Assembly: GCF_023856365.1 (NCBI RefSeq)
Contig: NC_064551.1
Span: 2,498,501-2,562,500 of the forward strand
DNA length: 64,000 nucleotides
From: Brienomyrus brachyistius
Lineage: Eukaryota; Chordata; Actinopteri; Osteoglossiformes; Mormyridae
Reading direction: 5' to 3'
A program made the position numbers and the translations under genes. The notes beneath the pieces are model-generated. The model did no database searches and was not told the DNA's origin. It saw only the letters and a program-made list of their open reading frames with translations. Positions 40,124-50,000 of this stretch are shown in pieces (position 1 is the first letter of the stretch; every line of letters begins with the position of its first letter).

Positions 40124-41009
40124 TCTGAGGGGCCAGATAGCAAGTTGAGGCTGAACTGGATCCGGATAAATAGTTGTTCAGAAATCGCCACAGATCCGTA
40201 AACTGGATTTGCTCTGACCCGTACGTGTTTGAGAGTCAAAAGTTAAATTCAGAGCAGGGCTGAATGGGACTGGTGAGTGGCTCACTGGGTTAAGTCGCTG
40301 TGCTTGTGATCAGAAGGTTGAGGTTGGTGGTTCAAGCCCGCCCTCAGCAGGGTGGTTGCTGGGCAGACCCTTGAAAGCACTGACTGACCCTGTGGTGTGT
40401 GGCGTGTGGAGGAGTGAGTGGTGTGTGTGTGTGTGTGTGGTGAGTGTGGAGTGAGAGAGAGATCACACTGCAGGATCAGTCAGTGTGCTCGAGGGCCTGC
40501 CCTGTAACTATTGTGCTGAGGGCAGGCTCGAACACACTGACTTGATCACAAGCACAGAGGATTAGCCACACCCCAGTCCATTTTTCAAAAAAAAATTTTG
40601 GCAAAAAAAAAAAAAATGCCCTGTGACTTTCTGGCTAAGGCTGGCCTTGAACCAACAACCTTCTGATCACTGATACAGAGGCTTAGCCTGCAGCGCCACT
40701 CGCCATCCCTGTGGGAGTGGCCTGTATTTCGTATATATGTCTTTTTATTCCCTATCTTGCCAAATAAAGGATTCACACACATCTCTATGTGATAGAGATA
40801 AGGCCCTTGCTCTGTGATAATTCGGCCAAGGCTGGGCTTGAACCAGCAACCTTCTAATCACAGATACAAAGGCTTAGCCTCCAGCGCCACTCGCCACCCT
40901 AAGGGGGCGTGGCCTGTATTTCGTATATATATATCTTTTTTTTCCCTATCTTGGAAAACAAAGGATTCACACACACGTAGCACCTGTCTCTATGTGTTGG
41001 AGTTGAGGC
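40124..41009 (+). repeat. Satellite unit 17, truncated
   Basis: It has the SINE head, (GT)n, A-run and two minus-strand tRNA-like monomers. The first and later monomers are fused near 40759, with the usual 214-bp copy missing. Similarity stops after GTCTCTATGTGTTGGAGTTG near 41009. Confidence 0.85.
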
Positions 41010-41717
41010 TGCTGCTCTAAGACCTGCCCTGTGTGTATAATATTCTGTCCTGCATGCTCCGTCCTCATCGACCGGCGGTGGACCTGACGCCACGTGAATT
41101 GGAGAGTAAGGGCGCCCTCGTGTGGCCACAGTCAGACAACCGGGTGGAATAAATCGTTGAAATCTCGGTCTCCTGAGCACACGGAGATACAAATAATGTA
41201 TTAATTACATTGTTCACTGGAACAAAATAAAAGAAGTCATAGAAATATCAACACTTAGTGAGAGAGATGGTGAAAGAACAGGGAACGGGGGATATTTTAA
41301 GGGAGTAAATGGCTGCCCAGGCTTTCTCTCCATCTGTGGGGTCGGAGGACATTCCATTGGAAGCTCACTGCATCGGCCTGTTGTGTTAAATCGGCGGGCC
41401 GCAGTTACAGTGTCTCAAGGGACAGCCTCCTTCCCCATCACTCCAAGCAAGGGGCTGTTTTTATGAAGTTCGGGTTAGGATTTGTGTCCCTGGGTGACTG
41501 AGGGTCCTCGGTCCCTCAAAATCACTCACACTCAGAGACTGCCGTTGGTTTACGTGTTGAGCACGCACCCCCTCTTTATAAACGAAATTACAAACGATAA
41601 AATATTAATTTAGCGGTTTGTTGGAATTTACAGCTGGGTCAAATGGAAAAAGAAATGATCCCAAGAGAGAGGAGAGTTGAAGTATAAAGTGGGTTACATG
41701 GGCCACCCCTAACACAG
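41010..41717. other. Unassigned insert between satellite and right Tc1 end
   Basis: About 0.7 kb of non-repeated sequence that I do not recognise. AATAAA near 41149, followed by a short GT/CT-rich stretch, resembles the polyadenylation part of a retroviral-type LTR, and TATAAA occurs on the minus strand near 41580. No terminal TG/CA repeats or coding region could be identified, so this is only a hint. Confidence 0.35.
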
Positions 41718-41838
41718 CACTGTTATAGCTGCAAAGGGTGGCCAACTCCATATTAAAGCCTATGTATGAAGAATCGGACGTCATTAAAGTTCATGTGTGT
41801 GTAAAGGCAGGTGTCCCAATACTTTTGGCAATATAGTG
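41718..41838 (+). mobile_element. Right Tc1 terminus
   Basis: It starts at CACTGTTATAGCTGCAAAGG and ends in the terminal inverted repeat ACTTTTGGCAATATAGTG, followed by TA. It keeps the family-typical TAGCTGCAAAGG where the satellite copies all have TATCTGCAAAGG. It also differs at GAAGAATCGGACG and GTAAAGGCAG, so it is an outgroup to the internal copies rather than one of them. Confidence 0.85.
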
Positions 41839-41860
41839 TATAACACAAGTATTAACACCA

Positions 41861-42075
41861 ACAATAGATACACCTTGGGCTATTTACAAGTGCTCACCAG
41901 CACTATGTGGGCAGCCATAGGGAGCCAGGGCAGGTTCCGTAGAAGAGGTGTGATGTGCGAGAATCTAGGAACATTAAAGAGGAGTCTGGCAGCTGCATTT
42001 TGGATCAGCTGAAGTGACCTTGACGCCTTCAATGAAAGACCAGCCATTAGGGAGCTGCAGTAGTCCTTTGACTGC
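41861..42075 (-). mobile_element. L2/CR1-like reverse transcriptase fragment
   Basis: On the minus strand it reads LQLIQNAAARLLFNVPRF, then SHITPLLRNLPWLP, the conserved C-terminal reverse transcriptase region of a fish non-LTR retrotransposon (family-typical QLIQNAAARL and HWLPV motifs). It includes the preceding DYCxSLxAGL block. It is a short 5'- and 3'-truncated relic with no intact frame beyond about 65 codons. Confidence 0.75.
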
Positions 42076-44016
42076 CTCAGACTTTTGCACAGTAGTTACT
42101 TTTATGTTCAGGACTACTGCTTATACACAGTAGTAACTTAGTAGTAACTTCCTCTTTACTCTGGATAATTATTACTAGTTACGTCGTTTGATAGTATTTT
42201 TTACTGCCATTTGGTTGCTGATCATGGGACTTAAGTCATACCTAACTTTTAGATGACACATCAGCTCCTCCAGCCGATTCCATGTGCAGTGTCAGCATAG
42301 CAGAGGACAGGCAGGCAGCCAGGCAGATAGGGGCCTGAACTCCACAGTGATGCAGCCCTGAAGAGGCTCTCTGGGGTTAGAGCTTCGCTTTCAGCTGCAG
42401 GGTTTGCCTGTAAGCAGAGAACTGACCACAACAACAATTACAATGCAAATTAAAAGTAAACTTCCCAGCTCTTTAAGTGACTCATGTTTTGACACGACTT
42501 GATTAACTGGTTTAGGAAAGGTCCTGATGGAAAGCTGTCTCTTGGAAAATTTGGACAGGGACAGGGTTGGGACAGAGAGGGGCGCCTGGATTCGATGTGT
42601 GTCCATGCATGTGGATGCAGGATTCGTCATCTAAACGCACCTCAAAGGACGCTGGGTCCCACTGCGTACAAAAAAGTATGTTTCCTCGAAAAGCTCTGTG
42701 CTCCATATCTTAACAGAACAGGAACACATTCAGGCCCATCGAGAACCAGTAATCACACCTCTGCTGCGAGAAGGATGGTCACTGACAGGTTGGCAGGGCC
42801 AAAACCGCAGACAAAGCAAAGTCACTCAGCAAGACCGTGACGGGGTCTATCTCTGGGGTCTCTGATTGTACCATGGCTAGTGTGCAGCTTCCCAAACAGC
42901 CAACTCCAGATTTCACGGCTCAGTGCTTATCAAAACAAAAGCTGGTTTTGGGGTGTTTTTCCGTCATATCATCCCATTTCTGTAAAAATCCCAGTTCAGC
43001 AAAATTCAGTTCAATCACTTCAGTTCTGGGAAGTGGAACCTGCTGACAATATTTTTCAGTTACATAAAGCCTGAATTTATAGATGCAGTTAGGGCTGTAA
43101 CATAAACACACAGTGACTGTTATACTCAACAACATTTTCATATATTGGAGTTGAATATATAAATTGAAACAGCGAAAAAATGCCAAAAATATTTGATTAT
43201 TTTCATATTTATTGGAGCTGACTAAACAGCTCCAGGTCGCTCCAATGATCGGATTTAGGAGTAAACAGTAGATAATATTTACATTTTTGACATTTCATCT
43301 TCAGAACTAATTAAACTTCAAAGATGCTGGAGTCTTGAGCCCCCGCTGCGTGAAATTCTGAGAAACAGCCTTCATATTTTTCTGAAATAAACAGCTTATG
43401 AGTTATATAAACAAAAAATTTTGATCCAATACAGTCTGTCTAGTGTCACGGTATAATGGTGTATTAAATAATAAAACACATAAACACAAAATAATTAAAA
43501 TACTTCAATGGCAGTGAATCTTTGATTAAATGAGTTCTGTATAAAGTATGCAAACTTCAATTCACATTGTCGGAGAGTGGAACAAATGCCTAAGAGGTTG
43601 TTTGTTTATGCTCACATTTGAAATGTTTTCCTGTATTGCAGAGAGTTTAAATCTTGGTCCCATTGCTCAGCCAGGACGGCGATGGCATAACATGTATGAG
43701 TAGTTATAATGTGCGGATGTCAAGCCAAACCTAAGAAAATGACTGATACTGATGGCAAGATGATGAAAGTGGCCTGACTCATCACACACTGTATGTAGGA
43801 CCAGTGCGAGGATCTGAAACAGTTCACACATTATCAATATAGTCGTCAGTATTCTCACTATTCTTACTGATGAATGGATGCCATTGGCTGTACCTAATGG
43901 TGACAATCCAGGATGGCCCAACAAGAACCATATGACTCTCCGTAAGTTCTGTCACTGCAGGATTTCCCATTGAGGTGTGCTGTGTATCCAGATACGTCTC
44001 CCAGCCGGGTCTGAGC
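42076..44016. other. Intergenic / gabrr2 3' flank
   Basis: No gene recognised. The part nearest 44016 must hold the 3' untranslated region of gabrr2 (minus strand). TTTATT motifs, which are minus-strand AATAAA, are scattered, for example near 43201-43210, but I cannot pick the used site. Short open frames here show no protein similarity. Confidence 0.5.
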
Positions 44017-47000
44017 TCAGCAGTAAATGGACCAGTAGATGAGGTTAAAGATGATGTAGGCCCCTGGGAAGACCATGCGGGAGTAGGTGTCGATGGCGTG
44101 GCTGTGCTGGAGGAGGCTGAGACCCCGCTGGTCCTTCTTCTTGGCCGCAGTCGTTGTTGACTCTCTGTCGACAGATAGGTGCACCACCATGCACTCCTGT
44201 TTGTCCGGCACCTCATCGGGCACGACGGGAGGCTGCGTGTAGCTGGCCAGGCTGCTGGTGTCCACCTCACTGTACGTCCCGTCCAGCATTATGGTCCGAG
44301 CGTGGGACAGGCCACAGGTGCAGGGCAGGGACTGTGAGACGAGGTGAGGCATCACATCACCTGACTCGAGTCAGTTTCCATGTTGTTGGAATTCACTATG
44401 CAGTGACGCTAAGACATTTTGTTCGTATGACAGTCACTATACGCAAAAGCAATGGGTTACATGGTGCCTACGGAATGGTACAGGGGGAAGGAAATCAAGG
44501 ATGTTTCTACCTGCTCTTTGGCCTTTGCCCGAAGCTTCTGTTCTCTCCCATTCTGCACGGTGGTCAGGTAGTTCACTGCAGCGTACTCCAGAACGGACAG
44601 GAAGACGAAGACGAAGCTGACCCACAGGTAAATGTCGACGGCTTTGATGTAGGAGACCTTCGGCATGGAGGCGTTGACTCCGGTGATGATGGTGGACATG
44701 GTGAGCACCGTGGTGATGCCTGATATTACCCGAGAACACAAACACCTTGAGTTAGCACAAGCCCCTTCCCTTCTGCCAACCCCATGATGGCACTATAACT
44801 GAAGATCCCACTGAAGGAGGTCCCAGGTTCTGCCGACTAAGTGGGTCCAGGGGCTCACCGAGGGAGACCCTGGCAGGGACGGCCAGGCGGTCGATCCAGA
44901 AGGACACCCAGGAGAGCATGACCATCAGCGTGGCTGGGAAGTAGGTCTGCAGCAGGAAGAAGAAGATGTGGCGACGCAGGGTGAAGCTGATGTACAGCCG
45001 ATTGTACCAGCCTGCAAGGAGCAGCAGGAGAAGTGGTCAGATCAAGGCAGGAAGAACAGGTGCTCGCAGAGATGGGGCCAAAATGAGAAATAACCCTTGT
45101 GCTGAAGGGTGGAGACCATGTCTACAGCTCCAGCATGTAACGTGACGGAGCCCCGTATTCATTCAATTTACTGTAACTACCAAATGTAAAACAAGTGAGA
45201 GTCAAACCATGTACAGTGCTAGTCAAAAGTCTGGACACACTTGCTTTCAATGCATTTTTCTCTATTTTAGCTAATGTTATTCACATTACAGTAAAAGGTC
45301 TCAAGGTAATGAAGTAATACATTACAATGACCAAGAGAAGTGGCTCAACATGTCAAATTTTTCTCAAATTTTAGGCTTAAAAATAGTCCCCTTTTGCTTC
45401 GATGTCAGCATTGCCGACTCGTGCCATCCTTTCAACCAGCTTCCAGATGTAGCCACCTGGAACGCTTCTTCAATAGTCCTGAAGGAGTTTCCACAAGTTC
45501 TGGCCACTAGTTGGCTACCCTGCTCTTAGTCCTCAATCCAACTCATCCCACACCAGCTATGCAGGGTTTAGGTGGGGGAATTGTGGGGGACCGGTCATCT
45601 GTCACAGAACTCTACCTCTTTCCTTGTACACAAGATGATACGGTACTTTCAAAGTGAACATAGGGTCATTATCTTATTGAAAAACAAATGATTTTCAGTA
45701 GGTCTGTTCAAACTTTTAACCGGTACCGTATACCTGAGTAGCACTTGTCAGCCATACCTGTGCTGCTATAGAAAGCGAGCCTGGAGGTGGTGTGAAACTT
45801 CTGAATAAGGAATTGAGACAAAGAGATCCTGTCATCGGTGCTCAGGGAGTCATCACCACTCTTCCAGTAGAGCATGAGGTCCTCGTCAGTGTAGGCATCT
45901 GCAGATGGTCAGAATCAGCCCTCGGACAGCCCAGCTCACACTCGTCTAACGGTGTGGGTACTCACAGCTCTCCATCTCACACTCGTCTAATGCTGTGGGT
46001 ACTCACAGCTCTCCATCTCACACTCGTCTAACGGTGTGAGTACTCACAGCTCTCCAGCTCACACTCGTCTAACGGTGTCAGTACTCACAGCTCTCCATCT
46101 CACACTCATCTAATGCTGTGGGTACTCACAGCTCTCCATCTCACACTCGTCTAACGGTGTCAGTACTCACAGCTCTCCAGCTCACACTCGTCTAATGGTG
46201 TCAGTACTCACAGCTCTCCATCTCACACTCGTCTAATGCTGTGGGTACTCACAGCTCTCCATCTCACACTCGTCTAACGGTGTGAGTACTCACAGCTCTC
46301 CAGCTCACACTCGTCTAACGGTGTCAGTACTCACAGCTCTCCAGCTCACACTCGTCTAACGGTGTGGGTACTCACAGCTCTCCATCTCACACTCGTCTAA
46401 TGCTGTGGGTACTCACAGCTCTCCATCTCACACTCGTCTAACGGTGTGAGTACTCACAGCTCTCCAGCTCACACTCGTCTAACGGTGTCAGTACTCACAG
46501 CTCTCCAGCTCACACTCGTCTAACGGTGTGGGTACTCACAGCTCTCCATCTCACACTCGTCTAATGCTGTGGGTACTCACAGCTCTCCATCTCACACTCG
46601 TCTAACGGTGTGAGTACTCACAGCTCTCCAGCTCACACTCGTCTAACGGTGTCAGTACTCACAGCTCTCCATCTCACACTCATCTAATGCTGTGGGTACT
46701 CACAGCTCTCCAGCTCACACTCGTCTAACGGTGTCAGTACTCACAGCTCTCCAGCTCACACTCGTCTAATGGTGTCAGTACTCACAGCTCTCCAGCTCCA
46801 AGGTGCATGTCTGTGAATCCAGTGGGAAGCGACTGAAATCCATGTTGCACGCAGCTGTCACAGTGACCCTAGTCAAGGATAGATGACAAAGAAGTCAAAA
46901 TATCACAGCTTTGTCAGAACCTTCAAGAAAGAACGGTTTATTAAGTTTACAAAGTTATGCCATTGTCCTATTTGGATGGTCTTCTCATTGGGTACTTGCA

Positions 47001-50000
47001 TGCAACAGCTAAGGGAAAAGCTTGTTTACCTCACACTGTACAGTACGTGTCCATCAGGAAACACCCTGAGCATGATGTTGTCTGTGGTGGTATCATGGAT
47101 GAAGGACCTCTTAGAGTGAACAAAAAAGACATCGGGCACCCAGATTTTCTTCACCAGTCGGCTATCAAATGTCATACTCTTGTTGTTGGTGCTGGGAAAG
47201 GCCAGCCGCTCGTCTTTCCAGTAGTGCCGCAGGTACAGGGTCATGGTGAAGTCCTGCGTGTCAAAGTAAACAGGACTGGGGCATTCATGCAGGTTTCATT
47301 CTTCACTTTGTTAAATATAAATTCCACCAATGCACTCCAGGAATGTTGCAAACAACATGAATGCTGAGGAGGCTGAGCTCACTGCTGTCAAAGCGGACGT
47401 TCCCTGACACACTGTGTGCTGGAGATTGTGGTGCTGTTTACCGGGGAACTGTGCAAGTGCAAGAAGAACAGCAGCGGAACCAAAGTCCATCATGCTCGCA
47501 TGCGACAACATCTGGTCATGGAAGGGTGTACTGATCAAAGGACTTTTAAAACTGTGTGGTTTAAATTGCTAAAATAGAATGACGATTCCCCCTATCTATC
47601 CCAAAAAAGGAGATTGATAATATTAAGTATGATGGCGGATTTGGGGGAATCATTAAAATAATATTAGTACAATTCTTAATTAAATGACTAGAATAAATAA
47701 TCCACACAAGCGTGAAAGTGAGTGCAAGAGAGACCCTCACCATGTCCACTTCGGAGATGCTGTCCAGGCTCTCTACCTGAACGTCCACCCCCACGGGGAC
47801 TGCCGGTCCTGCAAGGGAGACATCCGGCCATCGCGTTTCCCCAGGCGATCAAGTTCTCAGCACCAGGCCAGAAGCGAGCACCAGCGTTCCCATTACTAGG
47901 GGCATGAGCTACAGGACATAACGACTATAATGACACTGATAATGATTTCAGCTGAAGATCAGTCTCGAGGCATCCTCATGGCCAAGTGTTGGAAGGCAGA
48001 GCTACTGAAGGCTGGAAACAGCTCTGACGAGGCCAGAGCAGGACGCAAAAGGCGCTTTAAAACCAGCCGGCACCCAAACCGTACCGCGAACTGCCAATTT
48101 CCCATTTTAAAGTATGTGATCCGTTTGGGATATTGATGCATTCCCAGTGACTTGGAACTTCGAAATTTCCAACCTCCTACCTAAAAAAAAGCATTACGGA
48201 ATAGCTAAATGGAGTGGATTCGTAATGGAAATTTATGCAAGCGAATGCTAATTCTGTTCGCTAGCGGATATTACGACATTGCAAATCATGATGTACGTCG
48301 TGTGAACAGTAAATAAGCATGTCTTCGGTTTTACATCACTGTCTCTCTCAAATCCCAGCAACGCCTTTACCAAGACGACCCTTCCGCAGTCGAAAACCGA
48401 AGCGAGCTGGAACCGCACTGTAGCCATTGTCTAATCACAGTACGGCTTGAGTATCGGCTGCTTCCTGTTTGCCAGTGTACACTGTACCAGTGTAAAAGCG
48501 CTGAAAACTGCTGACATCTAACGCTGCTCACTGAAGTCACTTTTGAATAACCCTGTAATGTGCCTGACTGCAAAGTAATTATGGCATAATCCAGTTTGTA
48601 AATGGAAACCCTCATTCCCTTTCAGCGCCTCCTGTCTGGTGCCCTTGTCCCGGGGGACAGTATTGCATGATTGTTCATTGCTGCCAGCCTTCTAACTAGG
48701 CTTCGTACATACAGCAGTATTTGGGGAATTATAATTTCACTTAAAATTATAATTACTTTATAAATAAAGGAGGTCACCCTCAGCAAACACATTCCAAAAA
48801 CAATATAAAACTGTACATATCATATATATATACAGCACTGTGCACTAACCTAACTGTGGGTTCAGCTGCAAGAAGTCAGGGCACACAAAGGTCACGCAGG
48901 GGCAGGAGCGAATCCATCATCGCAGTAACCTGTTACCTGGCATTGAGGGTATTTACTCCCAGCTCTAAGCCCACTGCGCAGCCCCCCCTCCCGGTAACTG
49001 GGGTCATATGCTGCCAGTCATGCTCAGTCAGGAACACCCCCCCCCTCTCCCCCCACCAGGCCTCACCTCGGCTCGACAGGCCATAAAACACCCAAGAGCT
49101 CGCAGCGTCAACTATGGTTCATTCCGTCCAGCTGTTTATACAGTCATAATTTCCTGTGCACAGATCTCTCTGTGAGATTAGTTTGTTAGTCAAAGGTATT
49201 TAAAGTAAACTGATGAACCGTGGAAATCTGATAATGTAGAGTATAGCTACGCCCGCGTGTCTTTGGCTAAACACCCTGCAGTACGTCACCAGGTTCACAC
49301 GGTGCCCATGAGGCTCATCAGTTCAAAGTTTGTCTAATCCGGCCAGCCAATGAGCAAAGGCTTTCTCTCTAATCCGCCTCCAGGGGAGGACGCCACTCCC
49401 CCTCACACGAACTCCAAATGGTTTGGTCCATCATCACCGCAACAACAATTCAGCGCTTCAGACAGCAAAGCAAACACGATAAAAAAAGCATATCAGCACC
49501 CCAGTGCTACCTGACATTCTCTGGCATGAACAGACAGCGTAAGAGAATCCATGTCACATACCGGGAATTTACATTCGGTTCTGGTTAAGGTTCCTTGAAA
49601 TAAAATGTGTTTCATTTTCAGCCCTAACCTGACAGCTGGTCGGGCCTAAGCTGGTCACCCTTTTCATGGTGCTGCTTTAACAACAAACCGGATTGATGCC
49701 CCCCCCCCCAGGGGGCCGGTAAAGTCGGGGATTGGGAAGAATAAAAATAAAAACTGAAAATAAAAACTCACCATCTTCGTTACATGCAGCGACACCAATA
49801 AGGGAGGGAAAAACACTCCGCATTAATGGGGGGGGGGGGGTCCCCCTCACAGCGCAGCAGCAGAATAAATCCTCTCTCACATACCAGAGAGCGATAAGGA
49901 CAAGCCGGCATTTGCTCTTCAGAATGATGATCTGCTGCCCCAGATGACAGATTTAAAGGTTAACGTCGTACATACATAGTTAGATCCGCACGTGCCCTGC

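Larger units (their letters stand above)
11199..41009 (+). repeat. Higher-order tandem satellite, 17 units
   Basis: Long tandem array of near-identical units. Using the landmark TCTGAGGGGCCAGATAGC as unit start, I count 17 units, the last truncated, with periods of 1,448-2,018 bases and most at 1,830-1,864. Each unit holds, in order: about 140 bases of unassigned DNA; a plus-strand tRNA-derived SINE head; a (GT)n tract; a diverged minus-strand tRNA-like piece; an A12-15 run; six (range four to seven) minus-strand tRNA-like monomers, of which a 190-base type is repeated one to four times; and about 255 bases of Tc1 transposase C terminus plus 3' end. Units differ by only a few substitutions by eye, which implies recent amplification or strong homogenisation. 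The array encodes no credible protein. Confidence 0.93.
10913..41838 (+). mobile_element. Tc1-like transposon swollen by an internal satellite
   Basis: The left end CACTATATTGCCAAAAGTAT starts at 10913, and its reverse complement (ACTTTTGGCAATATAGTG) ends at 41838. This is the terminal inverted repeat of a common fish Tc1/mariner-type family with a transposase frame starting MGRSQELSEFKRG. The flanking dinucleotides are CA on the left and TA on the right, where TA/TA would be expected, so one target-site base may have mutated. Between the ends, most of the transposase gene is gone. It is replaced by about 30 kb of tandem units, each carrying a 3' Tc1 fragment plus foreign tRNA-like DNA. That the two ends belong to one insertion is inference; two neighbouring insertions bridged by a satellite is the alternative. 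Confidence 0.7.

Noticed and set aside
11199..41009. CRISPR-like array
   Set aside because: Repeats are long, nearly contiguous and without unique spacers, and the host is clearly a vertebrate.
11341..41009. True tRNA gene cluster
   Set aside because: Modules have B boxes but no consistent acceptor or anticodon stems, and A boxes are degraded; they are SINE-derived.
11642..41020. Recurrent 61-, 63- and 99-135-codon frames in every satellite unit
   Set aside because: They recur because the DNA unit recurs, they cross tRNA-like sequence, and they resemble no protein.
43824..44270. 148-codon minus-strand frame over the last gabrr2 exon
   Set aside because: Out of frame with the TM4-encoding sequence; shadow of the real exon.
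47880..47910. ATG-led hydrophobic stretch just upstream of gabrr2 exon 3 as an alternative first exon
   Set aside because: It runs into a stop before any donor, and true exons 1 and 2 with rho2 homology were found at 54.7 and 53.3 kb.
49870..49945. Possible signal-peptide exon with donor GTATGTGAG in gabrr2 intron 2
   Set aside because: No ATG, no rho similarity, and the exon chain is already complete and in phase.
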